DNA from: Bacteroidota bacterium
GTDB lineage: Bacteria > Bacteroidota > Bacteroidia > Flavobacteriales_D > Sanyastnellaceae
DNA: 64,000 nucleotides
Direction of reading: 5' to 3'
Assembly: GCA_027619225.1 (NCBI GenBank)
Contig: JAQCFW010000008.1
Coordinates: forward strand, 22,861 to 86,860
Position 1 is the first letter of the stretch. Each line of letters begins with the position of its first letter. Positions 9,420 to 17,968 of this stretch are shown piece by piece. The position numbers and the translations under genes are program-made. Below the pieces are notes generated by a model. That model saw nothing but the letters and a program-made list of their open reading frames with translations. It ran no database searches and had not been told where the DNA came from.

Positions 9420-9817
9420 ACTTCCGCATTGTTTATTAATTCTTCAGCGGCATATTCATGCTTTGTAATCGCAGCATCACCCCACAACTCCTCAAGCGCA
9501 AATCTACTCCTTGCATCCTTGTGAAATACATGAACTACAATATCAAAATAATCTACAATAGCCCAAACACCGGTTCTTAACCCTTGTACGCTCACTGGCT
9601 TTTCACCAATAGCTTCGAAAACAACTTTTTCAACTGAAGCAGCTAAAGCTTCAACTTGAGTGTGGCTATTTCCATGGGAAACAATAAAATAAGACGCAAT
9701 AGAATTGTGAATCTCACGTAAATCAATAATAGAGATTTCGTGACCCTTAACATCTTCGAGACCCTTAACAACTGCGTCTAGCAGAATATCAGAGTCGGTA
9801 ACAGTCGATTTTTTCAT
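9416..9817 (-). CDS. rsfS: Ribosome silencing factor RsfS
   Basis: 133 residues from the ATG at 9817. A longer reading frame to 9886 exists, but a -7 box at 9835-9842 would fall inside it, so the shorter start is chosen. The sequence has the family pattern: a VKGLEDVKG opening, IIDLREIHNSIASYFIVSHGNSHTQV, and VDYFDIVVHVFHKDARSRFALEELWGDA. RsfS binds ribosomal protein L14 and blocks subunit joining in slow growth. It is first in a coupled unit, rsfS-ftsH-small ORF-cdsA-psd, and is divergent from birA. Confidence 0.95.
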   Translation of the reverse strand: MKKSTVTDSDILLDAVVKGLEDVKGHEISIIDLREIHNSIASYFIVSHGNSHTQVEALAASVEKVVFEAIGEKPVSVQGLRTGVWAIVDYFDIVVHVFHKDARSRFALEELWGDAAITKHEYAAEELINNAEV

Positions 9818-9834
9818 GCAAAAATTTGAGGACA

Positions 9835-9842
9835 CGAAGTTA
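9835..9842 (-). promoter_or_regulatory. rsfS -7 box (TAACTTCG)
   Basis: A one-mismatch Bacteroidota -7 element on the minus strand, 17 bases before the rsfS ATG. A TTG that could serve as -33 lies 19 bases further upstream, inside the first codons of birA. It is separated by a single base from the birA -7 box on the other strand. Confidence 0.55.
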
Positions 9843-9843
9843 C

Positions 9844-9851
9844 TACTTTTG
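9844..9851 (+). promoter_or_regulatory. birA -7 box (TACTTTTG), near-leaderless
   Basis: A perfect TAnnTTTG box only six bases before the birA ATG at 9858. Transcription should start at or next to the start codon. A TTG at 9826-9828 is a possible -33 element with a short 15-base spacer. Confidence 0.65.
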
Positions 9852-9857
9852 CAAGTG

Positions 9858-10688
9858 ATGACAACCGATATAGGAAACATTAGCAAAATAACAACTAACA
9901 GGGGGGTTTATCCGCTACTGAGGCTCACAACTGTAAGTAGTACAAACGATTACGCTATTGAATTGCTGCGTAAGCCCGACACTCCCTCTGAACTTTTTAT
10001 TGTTGCTGACCATCAAACTATGGGCAAAGGCCAAATGGGACGGAGTTGGCACACCTCCCCAGGCAACAATCTAAACCTGAGCTACTTAATAAAAAACATA
10101 ACATCTGCCCCTTCCATTTTCAATATGGCAATCGCATTAGGCGTACTAGAAGGAATTAGAGATTGCTCGTTTATCGAGGGAGTTAGATCGTCTGATTTTC
10201 ATATAAAATGGCCAAACGACATCGTCTTAGATCAAGTTTCAGAGGTTAGAAAAATTGCTGGAATTCTCATTGAAAACTCATGGCGTGGAGAAACACAGAC
10301 GGCATCAATTGTCGGTGTAGGAGTGAATTTAGACACTCGATTTTCAACAGAACAAGTTGCTGGTTTCAATTTAATGCCCGGCAATCTAAATGATTACCTC
10401 AGTGAAAATCTTTCAGCTCTAAGTTTAGAGCTCCCCATCATCAACTCTATTCAAAATAGAATCCACATGCTTTCAACTTACAGGGGCGACGAAATAATCC
10501 TTGAGGATTTTAACAAAGAGCTCTTTGGACTAAATAGTGAACGCCTTTATACAATTGACAACAAACCTTTCAAAGGTGCTTTACTTGGAATTGAAAAAGA
10601 TGGGCGGGGCGTGTTTTCTAGGGTAGATAGAGAAAACCTAAAGGCGCAGTCGTCTAGTGTTGTTTGGTCTTTTAAGGGGAAGGTGTAA
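9858..10688 (+). CDS. birA: Biotin--[acetyl-CoA-carboxylase] ligase
   Basis: 276 residues from the ATG at 9858, chosen because it follows a perfect -7 box by six bases; the longer frame from 9816 would span the promoter. Conserved biotin ligase elements: VSSTNDYA, the biotin/ATP loop GKGQMGRSWHTSPGNNL, IKWPNDIVL and KIAGILIENSW. It attaches biotin to the carboxyl-carrier subunits of acetyl-CoA and related carboxylases. There is no N-terminal helix-turn-helix, so it is a plain ligase rather than a bifunctional repressor. Divergent from rsfS and convergent with the SRPBCC gene. Confidence 0.93.
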   Translation: MTTDIGNISKITTNRGVYPLLRLTTVSSTNDYAIELLRKPDTPSELFIVADHQTMGKGQMGRSWHTSPGNNLNLSYLIKNITSAPSIFNMAIALGVLEGIRDCSFIEGVRSSDFHIKWPNDIVLDQVSEVRKIAGILIENSWRGETQTASIVGVGVNLDTRFSTEQVAGFNLMPGNLNDYLSENLSALSLELPIINSIQNRIHMLSTYRGDEIILEDFNKELFGLNSERLYTIDNKPFKGALLGIEKDGRGVFSRVDRENLKAQSSSVVWSFKGKV

Positions 10689-10702
10689 CTCGAATAAAAC
10701 AG

Positions 10703-11116
10703 TTACGACAAAGGAAACTTCTGCTTCATACCCTCCGCCAATTCTTCGAATAAACTCTTTAAAGCTGGCTCAACCATCATTTTAGTGAAGGGATTTAAAT
10801 CAGCATCACTTCTAACTCTACAAGAGACACCATCCTCGTGCATCACTGCTACAGCCTCTAAACTGAATTTGACGGGGGTAGGGGATACGGTGTTTAATTT
10901 AATTAGCATGTTTTCTGCCAACTCAGACAAATCTTTTTCAAGGTGAATTGAAACTCCTCCTTTCACTTTAAAAGAACATTTATCACCATTTGAAGTGAAA
11001 TCTTTTACAGCTCCTTCTGGAAGTAATTTACCCAATCTAGATAAGTCGTTGATCTCAGCTTTTAAATCTTCAAGCGAAATACCTAAGATTACTTCTGGGC
11101 CTTCAAATGCAATCAT
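10703..11116 (-). CDS. SRPBCC-like protein downstream of pyrE
   Basis: 137 residues from the ATG at 11116 (MIAFEGPEVI), 13 bases after the pyrE stop; a longer frame to 11281 overlaps pyrE and is not credible. It has the alternating strand pattern of small START/SRPBCC proteins, a central DFTSNGDKCSFKV strand pair, and a long C-terminal helix (KMMVEPALKSLFEELAEGMKQ). This gene is a regular companion of pyrE in Flavobacteriia. Ligand and role are unknown. No signal peptide or membrane segment is visible, so it should be cytoplasmic. Confidence 0.72.
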   Translation of the reverse strand: MIAFEGPEVILGISLEDLKAEINDLSRLGKLLPEGAVKDFTSNGDKCSFKVKGGVSIHLEKDLSELAENMLIKLNTVSPTPVKFSLEAVAVMHEDGVSCRVRSDADLNPFTKMMVEPALKSLFEELAEGMKQKFPLS

Positions 11117-11129
11117 AATACTATTTAAT

Positions 11130-11780
11130 TTAAAGTTGTTTTTCACTCCATGCAACAGGGTCGAGGATCCATGAGTATAACTGAGATTTTTGGTCTTCAG
11201 TAATGTAATTAGATTCAGAAGCAACCTCCAACATCGTCGGATAGTCAGTAAGGGTAAAGAATGGACATTTCTTCTGCTCAAACCTCTCTACCGCATCAGG
11301 AAATCCATAGGTGAAGAAAGCAAGCAAGCCTAAGACTTCTAAACCAGCCTCTCTAATTGCGTCGACGGCAGATAAAGAGCTTTTTCCTGTGGAGATTAAG
11401 TCCTCAATGACGAATACGCTATTAAAATCTGAGTAATCACCTTCTATTCTTTGGCCGGTTCCGTGTGATTTAGCAGAAGCTCTTACATAGATGAATGGGA
11501 TCTCTAATTCTTGGGCAATTAAAGCTCCAAGTGCAATCCCACCCGTTGCGACTCCAGCAATGGCATCTGGCAACCCAAAACGATCTTGAATCATGGCTGA
11601 TGCAATTTTACGAATGCTCGTTCTTATCTCGGGGTGACTTAAAATACGCCTGTTGTCACAATAAATAGGAGACTTTCTACCACTCGCCCACATAAATGGC
11701 TGTTCAGGTGACAATTGAACGGCCTTGATTCTGAGTAAAAATTCAGCTACCTTTCGGTTATTATTTTTGCTGGTAGACAT
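11130..11780 (-). CDS. pyrE: Orotate phosphoribosyltransferase
   Basis: 216 residues from the ATG at 11780; the longer frame to 11882 runs through the promoter and the divergent gene. The PRPP-binding motif VFVIEDLISTGKS (usually VxVVEDVxTTGGS) is near residue 122, and FMWASGRKSPIYCDNR at the N-terminus matches the orotate/PRPP site. It makes orotidine 5'-phosphate in pyrimidine synthesis. It heads a two-gene unit with the SRPBCC gene. The start follows a perfect -7 box by four bases. Confidence 0.96.
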   Translation of the reverse strand: MSTSKNNNRKVAEFLLRIKAVQLSPEQPFMWASGRKSPIYCDNRRILSHPEIRTSIRKIASAMIQDRFGLPDAIAGVATGGIALGALIAQELEIPFIYVRASAKSHGTGQRIEGDYSDFNSVFVIEDLISTGKSSLSAVDAIREAGLEVLGLLAFFTYGFPDAVERFEQKKCPFFTLTDYPTMLEVASESNYITEDQKSQLYSWILDPVAWSEKQL

Positions 11781-11784
11781 GACA

Positions 11785-11792
11785 CAAAGGTA
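11785..11792 (-). promoter_or_regulatory. pyrE -7 box (TACCTTTG), near-leaderless
   Basis: A perfect TAnnTTTG box on the minus strand, four bases (TGTC) before the pyrE ATG. Its TA step is shared with a weaker box reading the other way (TACGTTG) toward the NUDIX gene at 11803, so the two promoters overlap. Confidence 0.65.
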
Positions 11793-11802
11793 CGTTGTAT
11801 TT

Positions 11803-12420
11803 ATGCTGAATCGAAGGGTTTGTTTTAATGAATCCGACTCTGCTATGCTTCCAAAAGAAGGTTTAACATTGTCACTTTTCAACCCCGATTCAAAGACTTT
11901 AAAAGAGCTGCCGAAGTTTATTACTTCTCACCCGAATTTAAATGAAATTTATATTTCCAGCAAAAATGTAGATGAGCTCTGGATGAGGTTTTGCATGAAT
12001 TACTTTGAGGTCGTCTCTGCAGGAGGATTGGTCGTAAACAAAAACAACAAAGTGCTTTGGATTCATCGCAATAAACATTGGGACCTTCCTAAGGGGAAAG
12101 TTGAACCAGGTGAAAGCCTTGAAGATGCTGCAGTTAGAGAAGTTACTGAAGAAACTGGAATTCGGGAATTAACAATAACAGGGGATTTAGCGACCACATA
12201 CCACACCTACGAGGTAGATGGTATAGCGCATCTAAAAACCACTTTTTGGTACACTATGACTCACAACGGAGAAAACACGGCAGGTACGCCCCAAGAGATA
12301 GAAGGAATTACAGAAGTCAGGTGGATGAATGCCAATGTTCCAAAAAATATTTGGGAATCTACCTATGGCAGTATCCGAATTGTAATTAATGCCTATTCTA
12401 AAACTACCGAGGCAGTTTAG
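11803..12420 (+). CDS. NUDIX hydrolase
   Basis: 205 residues from the ATG at 11803; upstream in-frame starts lie inside pyrE. An N-terminal part of about 75 residues of no known domain is followed by a NUDIX domain. The Nudix box is complete (GKVEPGESLEDAAVREVTEETGI, that is G-x5-E-x7-REVxEExGI) near residues 105-127. The family hydrolyses nucleoside diphosphates linked to another group; the substrate cannot be read from sequence. The neighbourhood with pyrE and birA is typical of Flavobacteriia. Divergent from pyrE, ends 45 bases before the convergent coaD. Confidence 0.9.
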   Translation: MLNRRVCFNESDSAMLPKEGLTLSLFNPDSKTLKELPKFITSHPNLNEIYISSKNVDELWMRFCMNYFEVVSAGGLVVNKNNKVLWIHRNKHWDLPKGKVEPGESLEDAAVREVTEETGIRELTITGDLATTYHTYEVDGIAHLKTTFWYTMTHNGENTAGTPQEIEGITEVRWMNANVPKNIWESTYGSIRIVINAYSKTTEAV

Positions 12421-12465
12421 AATGTAAACTTCCAAGGGAAAGGCGCGAGTAAAATTTTATTTATT

Positions 12466-12930
12466 TTACGAAACAAAATCGAGTACGGCACGAGGTACAA
12501 ATTCTTTAATACTGCCACCATTTGTGAGTATATCCCTTACAACTGAAGAGGAAATAGGTGCGTATTCAGGGTCCGTAAAGAGAATTACAGTTTCTAAAGA
12601 CGCGTTAAGCCGCTTGGTCATCTGGGCAATGGTGCGTTCGTATTCGAAATCGCTCACATTCCTCACCCCTCTAAGCATCCAATACGCATCAATTTCAGCA
12701 CAGAAATCAACAGTCAACCCCTTATAGCTTTCTATCCTCACTTGCGATACATCTTTAAATACAAGCCTTAACATCTCCATCCTTTGATCTAAAGTGAATC
12801 TTGTTTTCTTAGTAGAGTTCACCCCTACTGCAACGACAATCTCATCGAACATAGGCAATGCTCTGCGGATGATGTTTTCATGTCCCAATGTGATTGGATC
12901 GAACGATCCTGGAAAAACTGCTCTTCTCAT
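12466..12930 (-). CDS. coaD: Phosphopantetheine adenylyltransferase
   Basis: 154 residues, standard length. The nucleotidyltransferase motif FPGSFDPITLGHENII near the N-terminus (the T/HxGH site) and the C-terminal PISSSVVRDI are conserved. It transfers AMP to 4'-phosphopantetheine to make dephospho-CoA, the next-to-last step of CoA synthesis. The ATG overlaps the rsmD stop by 4 bases, in a DUF3822-rsmD-coaD unit that is characteristic of Bacteroidota. Confidence 0.97.
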   Translation of the reverse strand: MRRAVFPGSFDPITLGHENIIRRALPMFDEIVVAVGVNSTKKTRFTLDQRMEMLRLVFKDVSQVRIESYKGLTVDFCAEIDAYWMLRGVRNVSDFEYERTIAQMTKRLNASLETVILFTDPEYAPISSSVVRDILTNGGSIKEFVPRAVLDFVS

Positions 12931-13466
12931 GATTCGAAGTTAAAGAAACTAAACACAACATGCCCAAACTTTCTGCTTTCCACAAACCCCTCTTCTTCAG
13001 AGAAAACCATTCTCTCTCCATGCTCGAGCACGAAAATGCCATCTTTATTTACTATTCCTGACTTATTTACCAAACCTGGTATTTTCTCTAAATCCTTCAT
13101 TTCAAAGGGAGGGTCAGCAAAAACAAAGTCAAAAGACGATGATGCCTTTTGAATAAATGAAAAGCAATCTCCAGTCACAACGACAGCACTCTCATATCCC
13201 AACGACTTAAAGTGTTCTTTTATCTGCTTGCATGATTTATTCTGCTTTTCTACTGAAGTGATTGATCTAGCTCCCCTGCTCGCACATCCTATACCAACCA
13301 TGCCCGTTCCAGCAAATAAATCTAATACATCAGCCCCCTCTAAATCCAATCTCGTTCGAAGTAAATTGAACAACCCTTCCCTTCCGAAATCTGTTGTAGG
13401 CCTACCCATGAATCCACTGATAGGCTGCAATTGCCTACCTCTCCATGCCCCACCTGTTATCCTCAT
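12927..13466 (-). CDS. rsmD: 16S rRNA (guanine(966)-N(2))-methyltransferase RsmD
   Basis: 179 residues. It begins MRITGGAWRGRQL, the usual RsmD opening, followed by RPTTDFGREGLFNLL, the SAM-binding DLFAGTGMVGIGCASRGA (near 48), and the catalytic DPPF motif (near 117). It methylates G966 of 16S rRNA. The start overlaps the DUF3822 stop by 4 bases and the stop overlaps the coaD start, so the three genes are translationally coupled. Confidence 0.96.
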   Translation of the reverse strand: MRITGGAWRGRQLQPISGFMGRPTTDFGREGLFNLLRTRLDLEGADVLDLFAGTGMVGIGCASRGARSITSVEKQNKSCKQIKEHFKSLGYESAVVVTGDCFSFIQKASSSFDFVFADPPFEMKDLEKIPGLVNKSGIVNKDGIFVLEHGERMVFSEEEGFVESRKFGHVVFSFFNFES

Positions 13467-14269
13467 AAAGCCAATGACTTAAGACCTTCAAAATCTGTAT
13501 CACCCAACAAGTGTATGTCTTTAAAAAACCTCGACAAGGAAGATTTTAAATCCACTGCTCCTTCCCCCGAAATTCTAATGATTAAATCTTCAGGCCCCTT
13601 CCCGTCCCTGTGCATCACATTCACGATGTCGTATAGCATTCCCTCTACATTTCCTTCTTCTGAGTATCCAGACCAAACTGCTTTGCCTTCGCTTGCCGCC
13701 ACAAAATCTGCTCCCCTCTTACCCACATCTACACGGATTACCCACTTACTTGAATTCTGTCTGGAATCTGCTACGGCCAGCTTCATATTCGCAGCTCTAT
13801 TCACAATTCCCCTCGCTTGTGGAAAAGAATTGATGACTGCAAACTCCCAATTTTCATCCGTTTTTTCAATAAAGACAGGCTCGCCTTCTACAGACTCTAA
13901 ATGCTGCTTTCGCAACAATGATTTATTATCTGATGACATTGACTCTAAAGCAACAGCGTTGTGAAAATTAAACCACATTGAAGCTGATTCATCACTACTT
14001 TCTAAGACGATCGCCGGCAGCATCGTAACAGGAGAAAACCTGCGTGAATAAAGTACTGTTTCTAAAGCTTCTGATCTACTTTTCAAAGCCCTAATGACCT
14101 CAGGGAGCATAGAGGGTTGATTCACCTCTCGTGCGCCAAAAGAATAATTTACCAAATTATCTATTTTTGACATCCAAGCCCATTGAACTTCGAACCCGTC
14201 CCACCGAAGCAACAAACCGAAGGGTTCAACTTTCGTCTCTAGGACTTTATCTGTTTCGCCAGTTTCCAT
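13463..14269 (-). CDS. DUF3822 family protein
   Basis: 268 residues with no known catalytic motif. It is assigned to DUF3822 by position directly upstream of rsmD and coaD, where that family always sits in Bacteroidota, and by its general layout: an actin-like/Hsp70-like alternation of strands and helices with ESMSSDNKSLLRKQHL in the middle. No signal peptide or membrane segment. The 5' end overlaps the preceding gene by 23 bases. Function unknown; an ASKHA-like fold has been suspected for this family, but I cannot confirm it here. Confidence 0.75.
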   Translation of the reverse strand: METGETDKVLETKVEPFGLLLRWDGFEVQWAWMSKIDNLVNYSFGAREVNQPSMLPEVIRALKSRSEALETVLYSRRFSPVTMLPAIVLESSDESASMWFNFHNAVALESMSSDNKSLLRKQHLESVEGEPVFIEKTDENWEFAVINSFPQARGIVNRAANMKLAVADSRQNSSKWVIRVDVGKRGADFVAASEGKAVWSGYSEEGNVEGMLYDIVNVMHRDGKGPEDLIIRISGEGAVDLKSSLSRFFKDIHLLGDTDFEGLKSLAL

Positions 14270-15131
14270 CTGTGTGAGCTTCGGAAGTTGACCCGAAACT
14301 TAGCGTATCTTTCTTTACTTTAACTCTACCGAAAGGTGTCGGATCTTGTACCAATAAAGTTGGCTGCCAAAGACCTCCTACCTCTACGATTCCCGTTTTC
14401 ATAATAAAACGCTCGCCTGTTAAAGGGTTAAAAGGCATTTCATTCATTTTAAAATGAGGAAGCTTTGAAGAAGTCCTTATTTCCGGAGTAAAATTCTCTG
14501 CAAAAAAACTTGTGTAAATGGTATCTCTGATTTTAAAAGGACTGTTGTCCTCTTCAATGTCAGATAAAAGCTGCGCGTGTGAAACGCCTATAATGTCAGA
14601 AATACTATCTAAGTCAACACGCTTAATTACATACCCATTCTTAAAGCTTTTTCTTTCAGGAAGAGTGTCGTGGAAAGACCCCATGTTATAGGTAACGGGT
14701 ACAACAACTGCATTAATGAAAGATTGAAGGCTCTCAAAATCCATTGCATAAGTTCCGTATACCGATTTATGAGCAAGTTGACTTTCACGAATATCTTTTA
14801 GACGTTGAATTGTTTGGGCTTGAACCTTCACCTTCGTTTCTTGAAATACGATCTCATCATTTACTGACATCACAACAGAGTATGATAAGCATAAAGATCC
14901 TACAACGCCAAAAATTAGCAACCACTTATAAGCTTTCGTATCGATTTTATCGAGCACAGATGGCAGAGCGATGACCCCAACGAAAATCAGAGCTAATCCA
15001 GCAAAAAGCATTCCCAAAGGCTGACTTTCAAGAGCATCGCCTAGTAAATATTTCACCACTGAAACCAAACCTGAGAGTAGTAAAAAAGCAGAAATTACGT
15101 ACTTACCGTAGTCTATATTATTCTTATTCAT
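14247..15131 (-). CDS. Membrane protein with pilin-like extracytoplasmic domain, function unknown
   Basis: 294 residues from the ATG at 15131; a longer frame reaches 15176 but the likely -7 box (15152-15159) lies inside it. Three hydrophobic segments (about 10-26, 35-52, 64-86) are followed by a charged helix (ETKVKVQAQTIQRLKDIRESQLAHK) and the YGTYAMDFESLQSFI segment, which resembles the region after the helix in type II pseudopilins and related proteins. The remaining 200 residues have no motif I recognise. It overlaps the DUF3822 gene by 23 bases. I do not know its function. Confidence 0.62.
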   Translation of the reverse strand: MNKNNIDYGKYVISAFLLLSGLVSVVKYLLGDALESQPLGMLFAGLALIFVGVIALPSVLDKIDTKAYKWLLIFGVVGSLCLSYSVVMSVNDEIVFQETKVKVQAQTIQRLKDIRESQLAHKSVYGTYAMDFESLQSFINAVVVPVTYNMGSFHDTLPERKSFKNGYVIKRVDLDSISDIIGVSHAQLLSDIEEDNSPFKIRDTIYTSFFAENFTPEIRTSSKLPHFKMNEMPFNPLTGERFIMKTGIVEVGGLWQPTLLVQDPTPFGRVKVKKDTLSFGSTSEAHTDGNWRNR

Positions 15132-15151
15132 AAAAATTATATTTCGAGCAA

Positions 15152-15159
15152 CGAAACTA
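15152..15159 (-). promoter_or_regulatory. -7 box (TAGTTTCG) for the membrane-protein operon
   Basis: A one-mismatch TAnnTTTG box on the minus strand, 20 bases before the ATG at 15131. It drives the unit running through DUF3822, rsmD and coaD, and supports the shorter start of the first gene. Confidence 0.45.
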
Positions 15160-15195
15160 CAACATACTTTGCGCAATACATAAGCATAGCGCTTG

Positions 15196-15203
15196 TAACT
15201 TCG
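15196..15203 (+). promoter_or_regulatory. -7 box (TAACTTCG) for the RecD-like helicase, near-leaderless
   Basis: One-mismatch TAnnTTTG box seven bases before the ATG at 15211. Confidence 0.45.
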
Positions 15204-15210
15204 CCTGTGA

Positions 15211-16647
15211 ATGATAAGTCACACATCAAAAGAGCTTGCCTCAAGACTTCGATCTCAATTCCCACACACTCCAACTCAGGGGCAGGAGCGACTTGTCCAT
15301 GTATTTTCTAAATTCTCGATTTCTGAAAAGCCCCGATGTACTTTAATTATTAAAGGATATGCCGGAACGGGTAAAACCACGTCTATTGGAGCTATCGTTA
15401 GGACGTTAAGGGAGATTCGTGTTTCCACTGTACTTCTCGCTCCCACAGGGCGTGCAGCTAAAGTAATGGCTTCCTATAGCGGGATTAACGCGTCAACAAT
15501 TCACAGGAAGATTTATGTTGGAGCAAAGCGATCTGACGGCTCAGACGTCTATAAAATAGCGCCCAATCTATTTAAGAAAACCACTTTTATTGTCGATGAG
15601 GCATCTATGATAGGTGAGTCTAGCGGTCTTGTGACTAACCTTTTAGACGATTTACTCGAGTATGTATTCTCTGGAGTTGATTGCAGGCTCGTCCTTGTTG
15701 GTGATGACGCTCAATTGCCTCCTGTTGGCTGTTCTTCCAGCCCCGCTCTTCAGGAATCGCGTCTAGCATCTATGCACAGCTTAACAATCGCCACTGTTGA
15801 ACTTACTGAGGTCGTGAGGCAAGAGTTAGACAGCAGCATACTTGCCAATGCTCATGCACTTAGGTTAGATATTGAAAATGCAGATTCAGAAGGGAAAACC
15901 AACTTCCCTAAAATCGATCTTAGCATAGGTCCAGACGTGGTCAGGCTTCCCGGTCTCGAACTGCAGGATACTTTAGAAACTCTGCACGGGCGTTACGGGG
16001 AGGAGGGTGTGATTGTGGTGACTCGGTCTAACAAAAGGGCGGTTCTTTTTAATGGCCAAATCCGTACTCGTGTTTTGTGGTTAGAGGACGACATCAATGC
16101 TGGAGACCGGTTAATGGTGGTGAAGAATGATTATTTTTGGCTGAAAGACCACAAAGAATTGCCCATAGATTTAATTGCAAACGGTGATATGCTTGAAGTC
16201 TCCCGAATCGGATCACGCTTCACGAGATACGGACACGAATTTGCAGAAGTCGATGTGGTTTTATCCGACTTCCCTGACTACCCATCCTTCTCAGTCACCA
16301 TATTACTGAGTATCTTACACGATCCTCGACCGTCGCTTCCTCAATCTGAATCCAAAGCGCTATATCACGCCATAGCTAAAGATTACGCCGACCTTCGCAC
16401 AAAATCAGCGATACACAAAGCTGTAATTGCAGACCCGTGCTATCGGGCTTTACAAGTCAAGTTTGCATACAGTCTGACCTGTCACAAAGCCCAAGGAGGT
16501 CAATGGCCAGCGGTCATTTTAGACCAAGGGTATCTGACGGAGGAGATGTTAGATAAGGAGTGGCTTAGGTGGCTATACACTGCTTTTACAAGGGCAGAAA
16601 AAGAACTCTACCTCCTGAATTTTGACGATCAGTTTTTTACTGCTTAA
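15211..16647 (+). CDS. RecD-like / Pif1-type DNA helicase (AAA family ATPase)
   Basis: 478 residues, a superfamily 1B helicase. Walker A GYAGTGKTTS near residue 50, LLAPTGRAAKV (motif Ia), ASTIHRKIY, the Walker B region FIVDEASMIG, LVLVGDDAQLPPVG (motif III), and C-terminal SLTCHKAQGGQWPAVIL plus LRWLYTAFTRAEKELYLL (motifs V and VI). The family is widespread in Bacteroidota as a stand-alone RecD-like enzyme that unwinds DNA 5'-3', presumably in repair or recombination; RecB and RecC are not in this window. The stop overlaps the convergent cyanophycinase-like gene by 4 bases. Confidence 0.9.
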   Translation: MISHTSKELASRLRSQFPHTPTQGQERLVHVFSKFSISEKPRCTLIIKGYAGTGKTTSIGAIVRTLREIRVSTVLLAPTGRAAKVMASYSGINASTIHRKIYVGAKRSDGSDVYKIAPNLFKKTTFIVDEASMIGESSGLVTNLLDDLLEYVFSGVDCRLVLVGDDAQLPPVGCSSSPALQESRLASMHSLTIATVELTEVVRQELDSSILANAHALRLDIENADSEGKTNFPKIDLSIGPDVVRLPGLELQDTLETLHGRYGEEGVIVVTRSNKRAVLFNGQIRTRVLWLEDDINAGDRLMVVKNDYFWLKDHKELPIDLIANGDMLEVSRIGSRFTRYGHEFAEVDVVLSDFPDYPSFSVTILLSILHDPRPSLPQSESKALYHAIAKDYADLRTKSAIHKAVIADPCYRALQVKFAYSLTCHKAQGGQWPAVILDQGYLTEEMLDKEWLRWLYTAFTRAEKELYLLNFDDQFFTA

Positions 16648-17951
16648 TCACAAAAAACCACAGACTGCAACTCCTTGTTTTCCGAACTCACGATAAAGCA
16701 GCCAGCGGAGTTCAATCCTCTAACAAGGTGTTCACCAGCACTCATTTCACCCAAATTCTGAACAATCCTCCCGGACATATCTAAAATTGTGATTGACGTA
16801 GAAATGGGCAACCGAATCGAGATGTAACCACCCGAAGAGTTTTTTATTTCGATAAACTCCAATTCTACTTCAGACAAATCAATCACGGAGTTAACTGAAC
16901 TCGAAGAACATACAGGCTCCTCAAGCATATCTGACATAATGAGCTCACCATCCTCCACCCACCAATTCTCCCACTCACCTCCTATTCCAGTAGACCAATC
17001 ATTTAAATCTAGCCCTCTGTTACCCTGCTCAGTCGCATCAACAACATAAACATTGAGAGCTCCACCTTCAAATCCCCAATCTAATGGAGTGCCCGGCTGG
17101 CAAAAGGGTGCAGGTACATCGAGACATGCAGGTCGCAAAAAATAGACCTGTTCCGGGTATTGCGGATACTCGCCGTAACAATGTGCAAAGCCATCTTCAC
17201 CAATACACACAGCAGTATATTCATTACAACCTATTCCCAATGCTGCGATGTTATGGTCTGTCACTAATCTTGACAAAAAAGCCACATGACGTCCCTTTCT
17301 ATCAGGGTCATCATAATGAGAATCTGTAATGACTGTGTTCATAAAAGGCAATCTTAAAAAATCTCCATAACGTACATCCATATCCTCGTTATATGGATCA
17401 CTCAAAGCAGAACCAGAGTAAACAGTCCCATTAGAGGCAGCGAAATAACCAAAACCTAGAACTGCAAGTCCAGCCGAAATACCACCTATGGCACCACCTC
17501 TCCCGTTTACTAATGCGTGAAGAGCGTCTTCAATAGGCGTGTCTTTCCAAAACTGAACGTAGTCGTGTTGATCTCCCCCTGCTAACCAGACTGCCTCAGC
17601 TTCGGCAATCCTCTCTAAGATGTATGGCTCAGTCGCGGAGTTGGGATTGTTGCAACGGATTGTCTCTACTCTATTCACATCTACCCCCAAATCTGAGTAT
17701 AAATAATCGTTATAAGCATCTGATCCACTCACTCTTAAAACCAGTATATCCCCTCCTGCAGCTCTTTCTAAAAACCAAACCATAGCTTCGGGCATCTCTC
17801 CCGCTCCTCCCATAAGCACGAGCCCCATCTCATGATCTACATCTACTGAGGATGTATTACCAATGCTCCACGAAGTGTAGTTCTGGGCATTAGAAACACA
17901 TGGTGAAAGACAAAATAAAACAATACTAACTGAAGAGATAAATTGATCCAA
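16644..17951 (-). CDS. Secreted cyanophycinase-like S51 peptidase with T9SS sorting domain
   Basis: 435 residues. Signal peptide (about 1-22, ending SNAQ). Residues about 40-290 match the cyanophycinase/peptidase S51 fold: LVLMGGAGE, the AVWLAGGDQHDYVQFW segment, the nucleophile elbow GGISAGLAVLG near 155, and an SHYDDPDRKGRHVAFLSRLV helix. The family uses a catalytic serine to cut beta-aspartyl-type bonds. About 345-435 is a T9SS sorting domain (ITILDMSGRIVQNLGEMSAGEHLVRGL). The last residues are CD. Cyanophycin itself is an odd target for a secreted flavobacterial enzyme, so another isoaspartyl or poly-aspartate substrate is equally possible. Confidence 0.85.
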   Translation of the reverse strand: MDQFISSVSIVLFCLSPCVSNAQNYTSWSIGNTSSVDVDHEMGLVLMGGAGEMPEAMVWFLERAAGGDILVLRVSGSDAYNDYLYSDLGVDVNRVETIRCNNPNSATEPYILERIAEAEAVWLAGGDQHDYVQFWKDTPIEDALHALVNGRGGAIGGISAGLAVLGFGYFAASNGTVYSGSALSDPYNEDMDVRYGDFLRLPFMNTVITDSHYDDPDRKGRHVAFLSRLVTDHNIAALGIGCNEYTAVCIGEDGFAHCYGEYPQYPEQVYFLRPACLDVPAPFCQPGTPLDWGFEGGALNVYVVDATEQGNRGLDLNDWSTGIGGEWENWWVEDGELIMSDMLEEPVCSSSSVNSVIDLSEVELEFIEIKNSSGGYISIRLPISTSITILDMSGRIVQNLGEMSAGEHLVRGLNSAGCFIVSSENKELQSVVFCD

Positions 17952-17968
17952 TTTGGTATAATTAAATG

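Noticed and set aside
9816..9857. A longer birA reading frame starting at 9816
   Set aside because: It would place the perfect -7 box inside the coding region; the ATG at 9858 fits the promoter and the family start.
11725..11882. Extended starts for NUDIX (11725) and pyrE (11882)
   Set aside because: Both extensions would run across the shared divergent promoter and into the other gene; the shorter starts match the -7 boxes.
12449..12469. AT-rich hairpin GTAAAAT/ATTTTAC between NUDIX and coaD as a terminator
   Set aside because: It has no G-C pairs to speak of and no clear T-run, so it is too weak to support a call.
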